NCBI GenBank assembly: GCA_963776935.1
Contig: CAVZOP010000001.1
Location: 1 to 64,000 of the forward strand
Source: JALOLG01 sp963776935
Lineage (GTDB): Bacteria > Actinomycetota > Acidimicrobiia > Acidimicrobiales > Ilumatobacteraceae
DNA: 64,000 nt
Direction of reading: 5' to 3'
The notes under the pieces were generated by a model. It ran no database searches. It was given only the letters and a program-made list of their open reading frames with translations, and was not told the DNA's origin. The translations under genes were made by a program, and so were the position numbers. Shown here piece by piece: positions 27,873-37,036 of this stretch (positions within the stretch are counted from its first letter, which is position 1; every line of letters starts with the position of its first letter).

Positions 27873-28814
27873 TCACGACGACGCGGTGATGGCGTCGACC
27901 TCGGCCCGTTCCTCGGGCGGACAGGACCCACCCCGACGCGGCGACGTTGGCGGCGACTTGCTCGGGCTTCGTCGCGCCCGGCGATAACGGTCGCGACCAG
28001 GGGGTTCGACACCAGCCAGCTCATCGCCAGCTCGAGCATCGATCGCCCACGGCCCTCGGCGAAGGCGGTGAGCGCGGCGACCGTGCGGAGGCGGTCGTCG
28101 TCGATGAACCTCGACCCCCGCTCCCCCCACGCCGCCAGGCGAGTTCCAGCCGGGAGCTCCTCGCCCAAGCGGTACTTGCCCGTCAGCAGCCCCGACTCGA
28201 GCGGGAAGAACGGCACGAACGCGATCCCCGACTGCTCGCACGTGTCGAGCACGCCGTCGGTCTCGGGCGTGCGGGTCAACAAGCTGTACTGGTTCTGCAC
28301 GGACGGGTAGCTCGGAACACCGATCGCGGCGCCGGCCCGCTCGGCGTCGGCGAGCTCGGCGGCGGAGAAGTAGGTGCAGCCGATCTCGCGGATCTTGCCC
28401 TCCAGGCGCAGCTCCTCGAGCGCACCGAGGGTGTCCTCCTGCGGGGTCTCGGGATCGGGCCGGTGGAGCTGGTAGTGGTCGACGTAGTCGGTGCCGAGCC
28501 GCTGCAGGCTGGCCTCGAGCGAGCTGCGGATCCGCGCCGGGTCGCCACCCCGTTCGCCGTCGGCGAGCGAGCTGGTGTGGCCCCACTTGGTGGCGATCAG
28601 CACGTCGGCCCGGCGCCCGGCCAACGCTGCGCCGAGGAACTCCTCCGACTGCCCGGCGCCGTAGCTCTCGGCGGTGTCGAAGTAGTTGATGCCGGCGTCG
28701 ATCGCGGCGTCGACGACCGCGCGCGTCCGCTTCGGCGTCGATCATCATCCCGAAGTTGTTGCAACCGAGCCCGACGACGGAGACGTCGAGCACACCGATC
28801 TTGCGAGTCTGCAT
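27873..28814 (-). CDS. aldo/keto reductase, three frameshifts
   Basis: The start MQTRKIGVLDVSVVGLGCNN and the end EERAEVDAITASS share one frame. The central part (ADVLIATKWGHTSSLADGE ... LELAMSWLVSNPLVATVIAG) is in another. Shifts fall near 28725, 27985 and 27930. Once joined, the protein has about 312 residues with the AKR catalytic lysine in IATKWGH and the NADPH-binding TVIAGATKPEQV. It would reduce aldehydes or ketones with NADPH. Three indels in a 0.9-kb gene with otherwise perfect conservation point to sequence error. Confidence 0.82.
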   Translation of the reverse strand: MQTRKIGVLDVSVVGLGCNNFGMMIDAEADARGRRRRDRRRHQLLRHRRELRRRAVGGVPRRSVGRAPGRRADRHQVGPHQLARRRRTGWRPGADPQLARGQPAAARHRLRRPLPAPPARSRDPAGGHPRCARGAAPGGQDPRDRLHLLLRRRARRRRAGRRRDRCSELPVRAEPVQLVDPHARDRRRARHVRAVGDRVRAVLPARVGAADGQVPLGRGAPGWNSPGGVGGAGVEVHRRRPPPHGRRAHRLRRGPWAIDARAGDELAGVEPPGRDRYRRARRSPSKSPPTSPRRGGSCPPEERAEVDAITASS

Positions 28815-28825
28815 GGACGCAGAAG

Positions 28826-29095
28826 CTAGGCGGCGGCCTCGCCGTCGATGGCGGTCGGGACGTCGAGCTCGATGAAGATGCACTCGCCGGGACACACCTC
28901 GGCGGCGTGGATCACCATGCCGGCGTGGCGCGGCGACACCCAGGCCAGGCTGCCGGAGCTCCCCGGGTCGTTGAGCACGTGACCGGACTCCGACACGTAG
29001 GCGATGCCGTCCTCGAGCTGCACGAAGACGTCGGGGCAATGGTCGACGCAGAGCCCGTCGCCAGTGCACAGGTCCTGATCGATCCAGACGCGCAT
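28826..29095 (-). CDS. ferredoxin, [3Fe-4S]/[4Fe-4S] type
   Basis: An 89-residue acidic protein beginning MRVWIDQDLCTGDGLCVDHC. The spacing Cys-x5-Cys-x3-Cys-Pro, followed by AAEVCPGECI, is that of the small ferredoxins that serve cytochromes P450 and similar oxygenases. The start lies 34 nt from the divergent oligopeptidase gene, so promoters overlap. The redox partner is not evident. Confidence 0.87.
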   Translation of the reverse strand: MRVWIDQDLCTGDGLCVDHCPDVFVQLEDGIAYVSESGHVLNDPGSSGSLAWVSPRHAGMVIHAAEVCPGECIFIELDVPTAIDGEAAA

Positions 29096-29129
29096 GTGGT
29101 ACCGAACGCTAGCGCCTACCCTGCTCACG

Positions 29130-31152
29130 ATGTCAGCGACGGCCGTGAAGAAGATCCCCCACACCTGGCACCGCCCGAACGGAGACGTCGACGACCCGTG
29201 GGCGTGGCTGCGTGACCGCGACGATCCGGACACGATCGCCTTCCTCGAGGACGAGAACCGGATCGCCGAGGCGTGGTTCGCCGAACGCCAGACGTTGGTC
29301 GACACGATCTTCGGCGAGATCAAGTCGCGGGTCCAGGAGACCGACCTGTCGGCTCCCGTCCTGCACCACGGATGGTGGTACGTCACCAGCACGGAGGAGG
29401 GCCAGTCGTACCCCAGCCATCGCCGCGGCCGGTCGTCCGACTCGTCCGCCGACCAACTCGTGCTCGACCAGAACGTCGAGGCCGCCGACCACGACTTCTT
29501 CGACCTCGGCGGCCTGGAGCCGAACCCCGACCACACGCTCGCCGCGTGGGCTGCCGACACGATGGGCAACGAGCACTACACGCTGCACATCCGCGACATC
29601 GAGGCGGGTACCGACCTCGACGACGAGATCGTCGACACCGTCGCCTGGGCGGGCACGGCGTGGTCCGCCGACGGACGCGACCTGTTCTACGTCACCGCCG
29701 ACGCGGCCGAGCGGCCGTTCGAGGTGTGGCGCCACCGGCTCGGCACGCGTCAGTCCGACGACCAGCGCGTGTACCACGAGCCCGACGAGCGGTTCTACGT
29801 GAACATCGGCTCGACGCGCAGCGACGAATGGATCATCATCCACTCCGGCAGCAAGCTGAGCACCGAGGAATGGCTCATCCCGGCCGCCGACGCCGGCGCC
29901 GAACCGCGCGTCGTGGTGCTACGCCGCCCCGATGTCGAGTACCAGCTCGATCATTGGGGCGACCGTTTCGTGGTGCTCACGAACGAGGACGCCGTCGACT
30001 TCCGCGTGATGGAGGCGTCGATCGAGGCGCCCGGTGAGTGGACCGAGCTCATCGCCCACGAACCGGGCCGGCGCATCACTGCCATCGAGCCGTTCGCCGG
30101 GTTCCTCGCCCTCCACGAATGGAACGACGCCCAGCCGCGGATCCGCATCCTCGACCGATCGGGTGAACGGTCGGTGCTGGACTTCGGCGACGAGCCGCAC
30201 GACATCGAGTTCGGCCAGAACGCCGAATGGGAGTCGCCGACCCTGCGCGTCTCGCACCAGTCGCTCACGTCGCCATTGACGATCTACGACGTCGTCGTCG
30301 CGACCGGCGAACGGGCGATCGTCAAGCGGACCCCGACGCCGAACGTCGACCTCACCGCGTACACGTCGATGCGCGAGTGGGCGACCGCACCCGACGGCCA
30401 ACGGGTGCCGATCGACGTCGTGCGTCACGTCGACACCCCGACCGACGGGAGCGCACCCTGCCTCCTCTACGGCTACGGGTCGTACGAGTCGTCGGTGCCG
30501 ACCTGGTTCTCGGTCGCCCGCCTCTCGTACCTCGACCGCGGCGGGATCTGGGCCCTCGTCCACCCCCGCGGCGGCGGCGAGCTCGGCCGCCAGTGGTACC
30601 TCGACGGCAAGCTGCTGGCCAAGCGCAACACGTTCACCGACACGATCGCGGCCGCCGAGCATCTCGTCGCGTCCGGCTTCTCGGCACCCGATCGCCTGGC
30701 GATCCGGGGTGGCAGCGCCGGCGGTCTCCTCGTCGGAGCATGCATGACGATGCGCCCCGAGTTGTTCGCCGCAGTCGTGGCCGAGGTGCCGTTCGTCGAC
30801 GTCGTCAACTCGATGAGCGACGCGACACTGCCGCTCGACGATCACCGAATGGGACGAGTGGGGCGATCCGCGCGACGAGCCGTTCGCCAGCTACATGCAG
30901 GGCTACTCGCCGTACGACAACACCGTCGCGACCGACTACCCGGCGTTGATGGTGACCGCCGGCCTCAACGACCCCCGCGTGAGCTTCCACGAACCCGCCA
31001 AGTGGGTCGCCAAGCTCCGTGCGCTGCGCACCAACGACGCGCCGCTCGTGCTGCGCACCGAGATGGGCGCCGGACATGCCGGTCCGAGCGGGCGCTACGA
31101 CGCCTGGCGCGACGAGGCACGGGTGTACGCCTTCGTCCTCTCGACGACCTGA
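29130..31152 (+). CDS. ptrB: oligopeptidase B-type prolyl oligopeptidase, frameshifted
   Basis: About 673 residues in total. The N-terminal seven-bladed propeller begins IPHTWHRPNGDVDDPWAWL, the usual opening of protease II. The catalytic serine is in IRGGSAGGLLVGA. A shift near 30840 precedes the final part, which supplies Asp in GLNDPRVSFHEP and His in MGAGHAGPSGR. The enzyme cuts small peptides after basic residues in the cytoplasm. The missing linker restores as TEWDEWGDP once one base is removed. Confidence 0.86.
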
Positions 31153-31195
31153 ACGACACAACGGTCCGGCGTCGGGCGTGATCGCGGCGCCACGC

Positions 31196-31579
31196 TCAGG
31201 CGGCCGCGGCGACGATCGCCAGCACGACGAGCACGCCGTTGCGCACCAGATGGCCGGGGCCCAGCGGTCGGGCCGACCACGCGCCGAAGCAGGCGCACGG
31301 CGGATGCCGGCCCTCGCGCAGGCGAGCGATCACGAGCGACGAGAACACGAGCAGCAGGACGAGGGCGACGATCGCAGCCGGACGGCGAACCAGGTTGCTG
31401 ACGAGGATCGCGCCGAGCCCGAGCTCGATCCACGGCAACGGTGCGACCGACCACGTGGGTGCTCCGAGCCCGGCGGCCTGCGCCGGCCAGGCGCGGCCGG
31501 CCGCCAGCTTCGACGCCCCGGCGAGGACGAACGCAGCTCCGAGCAGGATCGCCGCAACGACGCCGACGGTGTCACTCAC
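31196..31579 (-). CDS. MauE/DoxX-family membrane protein
   Basis: A 127-residue protein with four predicted membrane helices, starting at GTG 31579 (VSDTVGVVAAILLGAAFVLA). The CACFG motif near residue 95 is characteristic of MauE-like proteins, which assist disulfide formation or electron transfer at the membrane. No methylamine genes are adjacent, so a general thiol-redox role is more likely. Confidence 0.8.
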   Translation of the reverse strand: MSDTVGVVAAILLGAAFVLAGASKLAAGRAWPAQAAGLGAPTWSVAPLPWIELGLGAILVSNLVRRPAAIVALVLLLVFSSLVIARLREGRHPPCACFGAWSARPLGPGHLVRNGVLVVLAIVAAAA

Positions 31580-31627
31580 GATGTGCCACTCGCACGCGTT
31601 GCTCGAGCGGCGCCACCGAGCAGAGCG

Positions 31628-32467
31628 TCACGCACCGAGCGTGAGCCGCAGGCCCTCGTAGGCGGCCACGACCTCGATCCCCCGCGCCCTGCCGCACGAC
31701 GCCGCCGCCTCGGCGAGTGCATCGATGCGGTCGTCGTCGTGGGACGGATCATGGTGGAACAGCACGAGCGTGCGCGCCCTCGCCTCGATCGCCAGCCAGA
31801 CCGCGTACTCGATCATGCAATGACCCCAGTCGCACTTGGACTGGAACTCGGCAGGCGTGTACTGCGCGTCGTGGATGAGGATGTCGACGCCCTCGCACAA
31901 CTCCAACGCGCCCGGTGTGACGCTGAACGAACCGTCACAGGGTTGCTGGTGATCGCTGAGGTAGCTCACGCTCTGGCCACGCCACGTGACCCGGTACCCG
32001 CACGTACGCCCGATGTGAGGAATCAACCGCGACATCACGTCGAACTCGCCGATCGAGAACTCCGAGTCGGCGACGTCATGGAACCGGATGTCACCCGGGA
32101 GCTCGGCGAGCGTGATCGGGAACAGCGGCGGTCGGATCGTGTCGGTCATCACGTCGTACACCGTGCGACCCGACGCCTGCGACGGCGCGTACACGTCGAG
32201 CTCGGAACCCGCTCTGAGCAGCGGCGTGAAGAACGGGAGTCCCTGCATGTGGTCCCAGTGCAGGTGGCTCAGCAGGCACGCGCCAGTGAACGACCGGTCG
32301 GGCGAGCACTCGAGGCCGAAGTAGCGCACACCCGTGCCGAGGTCGAACAGGATCGGATCGCTCCCAGGCGCGGTGAGTGACACCGACGACGTATTCCCGC
32401 CGTACCGCCTGATCTCGTCGCCGTGACACGGGGTGGACCCCCGCACCCCATGGAACGCCACCGTCAA
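31628..32467 (-). CDS. MBL-fold hydrolase (cyclic-phosphodiesterase/RNase Z-like)
   Basis: About 279 residues. The metal motif SHLHWDHMQGLPFFTPLL is followed by a second histidine in LIPHIGRTCGYRV, Asp in VDILIHDAQYTP and His in VLFHHDPSH. The opening FHGVRGSTPCHGDEIRRYGG is typical of the subgroup related to PhnP and RNase Z, which act on phosphodiesters. The start is uncertain: TTG 32467 or GTG 32461. The frame is open far upstream through antisense sequence, which I discount. Confidence 0.82.
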   Translation of the reverse strand: MTVAFHGVRGSTPCHGDEIRRYGGNTSSVSLTAPGSDPILFDLGTGVRYFGLECSPDRSFTGACLLSHLHWDHMQGLPFFTPLLRAGSELDVYAPSQASGRTVYDVMTDTIRPPLFPITLAELPGDIRFHDVADSEFSIGEFDVMSRLIPHIGRTCGYRVTWRGQSVSYLSDHQQPCDGSFSVTPGALELCEGVDILIHDAQYTPAEFQSKCDWGHCMIEYAVWLAIEARARTLVLFHHDPSHDDDRIDALAEAAASCGRARGIEVVAAYEGLRLTLGA

Positions 32468-32614
32468 TGCTTCGCTCTGGCCGATCTGTCGAACCGTACC
32501 CGCCGGACCACGTCGCCAAAACAGACGAGCGGTCCCGGTCGAGTGGTATTTCGTCACGGCCCTCGCCGCAGCGGGCGGCCGGGTGCAATGCGACCGACGG
32601 ATAGGTTGCCGGCC

Positions 32615-33631
32615 ATGACCGAACCGACCGCCGCCCCGGCGGAGCCGTCCGGCTGGCGGGCCACGGCCGAACGCGTGATGCCGTTGGCGCGTCGCATACC
32701 GGTGCTGAGGCGCATCGCCGCGTGGCGCGACGGAACGGTCGAGCTGCAAACGGTGCGACCCGAGTGTGAGCGACTCGCCCGCCTGGTGGCGCACTACGAG
32801 TCGCAGCTGTTCGTGATACCCGGCCACTTCTACTCGCCGTCGCCCGACCTCGAAGATCTCGATCGTCGCCGCAACGAGGTGTTCCGGCACGGGCGGGTGC
32901 CGATGCCCGGCGTCGATCTGAACGAGGAGGGACAACTCGCGCTCCTGGACGAACTGGCACCGATCGCCGCCGGGATCGACCTGCCCGTCCAACCGGCGGA
33001 CGACTGGCGTTACCACTCCGACAACGAGGGCTTCGGTCCAGCCGACGGGATCACGCTCGCCAGCGTGCTCCGGCTGTGGCGGCCGAGCCGCTACATCGAG
33101 ATCGGATCGGGCTGGACGTCGGCGCTGGCGCTCGATGTCAACGACCGCTTCCTCGACGGGTCGATGAAGACGACGTTCATCGACCCGTACCCGGAGCGGC
33201 TGCTCGACCTGCTGCGACCGGAGGACCACGACCGCGCCGAGATCCGCGCCGAGCCGGTGCAGGCGGTCGACCTCGCCGTGTTCGATGTGCTCGGACCCGG
33301 TGACGTCCTGTTCATCGACTCGACCCACGTCGCCCGCACGGGCGGTGATGTCGTGCACGACGTGTTCGCGATCCTGCCCCGCCTCGCCTCGGGCGTGCGG
33401 GTCCACTTCCACGACATGTTCTACCCATTCGAGTATCCGGCAGCGTGGGTGTTCGAGGGGCGGGCGTGGAACGAGCTGTACCTGATCCGGGCGATGCTCT
33501 CGGACAGCACGCGATACCGGGTGGTGCTGTGGCCGTCGATGCTGTCGGTGCTCCACACCGATCGGCTGGCGGCCGCGCTCCCGACGGCCATGCCCTACGG
33601 CGGCGGGAGCCTGTGGCTCGAAGTACGGTGA
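32615..33631 (+). CDS. class I SAM-dependent methyltransferase (Methyltransf_24-like)
   Basis: A 338-residue protein. The SAM motif RYIEIGSGWTSALALDVN is near residue 165, followed by TFIDPYPERLLDLL and later GDVLFIDSTHVARTGGDVVH. That last motif is typical of Methyltransf_24-type enzymes that modify sugars or small metabolites. It lies 7 nt upstream of the thioredoxin-like gene and may be in an operon with it and the selenoprotein. Confidence 0.82.
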   Translation: MTEPTAAPAEPSGWRATAERVMPLARRIPVLRRIAAWRDGTVELQTVRPECERLARLVAHYESQLFVIPGHFYSPSPDLEDLDRRRNEVFRHGRVPMPGVDLNEEGQLALLDELAPIAAGIDLPVQPADDWRYHSDNEGFGPADGITLASVLRLWRPSRYIEIGSGWTSALALDVNDRFLDGSMKTTFIDPYPERLLDLLRPEDHDRAEIRAEPVQAVDLAVFDVLGPGDVLFIDSTHVARTGGDVVHDVFAILPRLASGVRVHFHDMFYPFEYPAAWVFEGRAWNELYLIRAMLSDSTRYRVVLWPSMLSVLHTDRLAAALPTAMPYGGGSLWLEVR

Positions 33632-33638
33632 CACACCG

Positions 33639-35108
33639 GTGACCGCCACGACATCCGCAACCGCGACCTCGAGCGACGCGCCCACCCTGCCGGACGGCCT
33701 GGTGGTCGTCGTCAAGCACGAGTGCGAGACGTGCCGGATGGTCGTGCCGGTGCTGCGGCAACTGGCGTCGAGCGTCGGCGTGACCGTGTACACGCAAGAC
33801 GATCCGGCGTTCCCCGGCGACCCGGCGGCGATCCACGACGCCGATCTGGCGATCAGCTGGCACCACGACATCGAGACCGTACCGACGGTCATCAAGGTCG
33901 ACGGCGGGGTCGAGGTCGGGCGCACGATCGGTTGGTTGCGTGAGCAGTGGGAGGCGCTCACCGGGGTCACCGGGCTCGGCGAGGACCTTCCGATGATGCG
34001 ACCCGGCTGCGGTTCGATGAGCGTCGACCCCGACCTCGTCGACACGCTGAGGGTCCGGTTCGGCGCCACGACCCTGCGGTCGCGCCGCATCGAGATCGCC
34101 GAGCTCGAGGACGAGTTCGAGCTGATGTTCCAGCGCGGGTGGACCGACGGCTTGCCAGTCGTGCCCCCCACGGAGGAGCGCGTGCTGCGGATGCTCACCG
34201 GCACCACGCGCCCGCTCGACGAGATCGTCGCAACCGTCCCGCCCGACCTCGTCGACGTCACCGTCGAGAAGGTCGCCATCGCAGCCGTGATGGCGGGGTG
34301 CCTCCCCGAGTACCTCCCGTGGGTGCTCACCGCCGTCGAAGCGGTGTGCACCGACGAGTTCAACATGCACGGGCTGCTCGCCACCACGATGCCGGTCGGC
34401 CCGGTGATCGTCTGCAGCGGCCCTGGCACGCGCCGGATCGGGATGAACTCCGGGATCAACGCCCTCGGTCAGGGCAACCGCGCCAACTCGACGATCGGTC
34501 GCGCCCTGCAACTGCTCGTGCGCAACGTCGGCGGCGGTCGCCCCGGCGAGATCGACCGGGCCACGCACGGCAACCCCGGCAAGGTCTCGTTCTGCTTCGC
34601 CGAGGACGACGTGGCGTCACCGATCGGCACGCTCGCCGGCAGCCGCGGTGTCCCCGAAGGCATCGACGCGCTCACGGTCTTCCCCGGTGAGGGCCCGCGC
34701 TGCGTCGTCGACCAGCTGTCGCGGAACCCCGAGAGCCTGGCGAGCAGCCTCGCCGTCAACCTCCGCACGGTGCACCACCCCAAGCTGCCGATCGGGTTCG
34801 ACGCGATCCTCGTGCTCGGCCCCGAGCATGCCCGGGTGTTCGCCGACGGCGGATGGGATCGCGCCCGCATCCTGGCCGAGCTGCACGCCCGCCTGCAGCT
34901 GCCCGGCAGCGAGATCGTGCGCGGCGCCGGCGGTATCGCCGAAGGTGTGCCCGAGTCGCTCGCCGACTCGATATTGCCGAAGTTCAGGCCCGACGGCCTG
35001 CTGCTGGCCTTTGCCGGCGGCCGCGCCGGGCTGTTCTCGGCCATCATCGGCGGTTGGGCGAACGGTACGGTTGGCAGCACACCCGTGACCCGCCAGGTCC
35101 GGTACTGA
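33639..35108 (+). CDS. thioredoxin-like domain fused to a UGSC-associated C-terminal domain
   Basis: This 489-residue protein starts at GTG 33639. Residues 15-110 are thioredoxin-like with a redox CETC motif in VVKHECETCRMVVPVLRQL. The remaining 350 residues form a conserved domain with EKVAIAAVMAGCLPEYLPWV, DEFNMHGLLATTMPVGP and MNSGINALGQGNRAN. I recall this domain being encoded beside UGSC-type selenoproteins, as it is here. A redox relay from thioredoxin CxxC to the selenocysteine of the next gene is plausible inference. The enzymatic activity is unknown. Confidence 0.78.
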   Translation: MTATTSATATSSDAPTLPDGLVVVVKHECETCRMVVPVLRQLASSVGVTVYTQDDPAFPGDPAAIHDADLAISWHHDIETVPTVIKVDGGVEVGRTIGWLREQWEALTGVTGLGEDLPMMRPGCGSMSVDPDLVDTLRVRFGATTLRSRRIEIAELEDEFELMFQRGWTDGLPVVPPTEERVLRMLTGTTRPLDEIVATVPPDLVDVTVEKVAIAAVMAGCLPEYLPWVLTAVEAVCTDEFNMHGLLATTMPVGPVIVCSGPGTRRIGMNSGINALGQGNRANSTIGRALQLLVRNVGGGRPGEIDRATHGNPGKVSFCFAEDDVASPIGTLAGSRGVPEGIDALTVFPGEGPRCVVDQLSRNPESLASSLAVNLRTVHHPKLPIGFDAILVLGPEHARVFADGGWDRARILAELHARLQLPGSEIVRGAGGIAEGVPESLADSILPKFRPDGLLLAFAGGRAGLFSAIIGGWANGTVGSTPVTRQVRY

Positions 35109-35151
35109 GACGCTTCGACCCGAGAGAATGCGAAAGGGCACGGTCACGCAC

Positions 35152-35676
35152 ATGACGACTCGCACGATCCTCGACCCGACCGGTGAGCGGTCGGTCGCCG
35201 AGCGGGCTCGCCTCGCTCGGCCGACGGCGCTCGATGGCCTGACGGTGGGGCTGCTCGACATCTCCAAACCGCGCGGCGACGTCTTCCTCGACCGTCTCGA
35301 GGAGCGGCTCACGGGCATCGGAGCGACGGTCAAGCGCTATCGCAAGCCGACGTTCACCAAGCCGGCGCCGGTCGACCTCCGGCACCTGATCGCCACCGAG
35401 TGCGAGGTGGTGATCGAGGCGCTCGCCGATTGAGGGAGCTGTACGTCGTGCAGTGTGCACGACATCAGCGATCTGGAGTTGCGAGGTGTGCCCGGGATGT
35501 TCGTCGCCTCGGAGGAGTTCGTGACCGCCGCCAACTCGCAGTCGTCATCGCTCGGGTTCTCGGCGATGGCTCGGGTGTTCACGCCCCACCCGATCCAGGA
35601 CCGCACCGACGACGAGATGCGCGCCTACGCCGACGCCGCCTTCGACGACATCGTCGCCGCGATCACCGCCGGTTGA
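35152..35676 (+). CDS. UGSC-family selenoprotein with in-frame TGA (selenocysteine)
   Basis: The frame TTRTILDPTGERSVAERARL runs to an in-frame TGA at 35431-35433 and continues without shift to the TAG-free end at 35676. Translating the TGA as Sec gives D-U-G-S-C-T-S-C-S-V-H-D, the UGSC signature, at residue 94. A CxxC (CTSC) follows at once. Downstream reads GVPGMFVASEEFVTAANSQS and PHPIQDRTDDEMRAYADAAF, as in this family. The SECIS hairpin at 35445-35463 supports recoding. ATG 35128 is an alternative start. It probably forms a redox pair with the preceding thioredoxin-like protein. Ordinary gene callers would split it into two. Confidence 0.88.
35431..35463 (+). promoter_or_regulatory. selenocysteine TGA codon and bacterial SECIS hairpin
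   Basis: The TGA at 35431-35433 is followed, 11 nt on, by an 8-bp perfect stem (GTCGTGCA 35445-35452 with TGCACGAC 35456-35463) and loop GTG. The first loop base is G, 19 nt after TGA, within the known 16-37 nt window. From memory, the E. coli fdhF element also has a TGCA/TGCA upper stem and a G-led loop at about 18 nt. Confidence 0.8.
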
Positions 35677-35701
35677 CGACCACCGGAGAGGATCACGGAG
35701 A

Positions 35702-36568
35702 TCACGGCAAGCTGAGCGTGCCGGCACGCTCGACGACGAGGCCGTCGTCGAGCAAGGAGCCGACGATGTCGTCGCGGTACCGGGTCCGCGGAACGGGACC
35801 GGATGCCAACGCCCGGAGCACCTCGCCGCGCGCCTGACGGGCCGAGCCGGCGTATGGCGCCTGTCGCGTGCTGACACCCGCCGATCCGACGGCCGGGTCG
35901 ACGTGCGGCCGTCCGGCGCGGTTCCACGCGCACGTCGCGGCGAGCGGGCACTGGTCGCAGCGCGGCGACGGTCGGCACACGGACGCACCGAGGTCCATCA
36001 ACACCTGGTTCCAGACCCACCCCCGTCCAGCAGGGACGTAGCCGTCGGCGAGGCGCTGCGCCGCGGATGCGGTGAGCCGCTCGCCAACGCTACGGGCGAG
36101 GACGCGGGCGACGTTCGTGTCGACCACGGCCACGTCGTGCTCGAAGGCGAAGGCGAGAACGGCTCGCGCCGTGTACGGCCCGATGCCGGGCAGGGACAGC
36201 AACTCCCCGAGCTCGTCTGGAACCTCACCGCCATGGTCGACGGTGATCGCCCGCGCCGTCATGTGCAGGTCGCGGGCGCGGCGTGGGTAGCCGAGGCCTT
36301 GCCACAGGCGCAGCACGTCGCCGAGTGGTGCGGCGGCACATGCTGCCGGCGTCGGGTAGGCGGCGCAGAACGACTCCCACTTGGGGATCACACGCTGGGC
36401 CTGCGTCTGTTGCAGCATCACCTCCGACACGAGCACGTGCCAGGCGTCGCGGGTGCGCCTCCAGGGGAGGTCGCGCAGGCGCGGGACGCCCCACGCGAGC
36501 ACCGCGCCCGGTTCAATCCCAGGCGTCGATGCCGTCGTACGGTCGCGTTCTCTGGGGAGCGAACTCAC
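35702..36568 (-). CDS. mutY: A/G-specific adenine glycosylase MutY
   Basis: This 288-residue base-excision enzyme removes A opposite 8-oxoG. Visible motifs are SEVMLQQTQAQRV with the catalytic Glu, the helix-hairpin-helix LPGIGPYTARAVL, the catalytic Asp in VVDTNVARVLA, and the [4Fe-4S] ligands in VCRPSPRCDQCPLAATC. The C-terminal MutT-like domain is short. Start GTG 36568 overlaps the upstream gene by 56 nt; GTG 36502 would avoid overlap but cut into the expected N-terminus. Confidence 0.93.
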   Translation of the reverse strand: MSSLPRERDRTTASTPGIEPGAVLAWGVPRLRDLPWRRTRDAWHVLVSEVMLQQTQAQRVIPKWESFCAAYPTPAACAAAPLGDVLRLWQGLGYPRRARDLHMTARAITVDHGGEVPDELGELLSLPGIGPYTARAVLAFAFEHDVAVVDTNVARVLARSVGERLTASAAQRLADGYVPAGRGWVWNQVLMDLGASVCRPSPRCDQCPLAATCAWNRAGRPHVDPAVGSAGVSTRQAPYAGSARQARGEVLRALASGPVPRTRYRDDIVGSLLDDGLVVERAGTLSLP

Positions 36569-37025
36569 GCTTCCAGACCATCACCCGGCGCCGGAAGTAG
36601 CACACTTCCTCGCCGTTCTGGTTGAAGCCCTTCGACTCGACGGTGACGATGCCGCGGTCGGGCTTCGACGACGACTCCTTGACGTCGAGCACCCGAGTCT
36701 CGGCATGGATGGTGTCGCCGTGGAACGTGGGGAACTTGTGCTGCAGCGTCTCGACCTCGAGGTTGGCGATCGCCGCTCCGCTCACGTCGGGCACGCTCAT
36801 GCCGAGCACGAGCGAATACACGAGGTTGCCGACGACGACGTTGCGTCCTTGCACGGACTGGCTGGCGAACCAGTCGTTGGTGTGCAACGGATGGTGGTTC
36901 ATGGTGATCATGCAGAACAGGTGGTCGTCGTACTCGGTGATCGTCTTGCCCGGCCAGTGCCGATACACGTCGCCGACGACGAAGTCCTCGAGGTGGCGTC
37001 CGAACGGCCGCTCGTGGGTGGTCAT
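36513..37025 (-). CDS. MaoC-family dehydratase
   Basis: A 170-residue hotdog protein starting MTTHERPFGRHLEDFVVGDV. Hydratase residues occur in ITMNHHPLHTNDWFA, with Asp/His as in R-specific enoyl-CoA hydratases, and a FPTFHGDTIHAETRV segment follows. The family hydrates 2-enoyl-CoA or dehydrates 3-hydroxyacyl-CoA; close relatives act on mesaconyl-CoA. This could fit with the methylsuccinyl-CoA-dehydrogenase-like gene at 45.7 kb, but the two are 9 kb apart. Confidence 0.87.
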   Translation of the reverse strand: MTTHERPFGRHLEDFVVGDVYRHWPGKTITEYDDHLFCMITMNHHPLHTNDWFASQSVQGRNVVVGNLVYSLVLGMSVPDVSGAAIANLEVETLQHKFPTFHGDTIHAETRVLDVKESSSKPDRGIVTVESKGFNQNGEEVCYFRRRVMVWKREFAPQRTRPYDGIDAWD

Positions 37026-37036
37026 CGGCGGTGACG

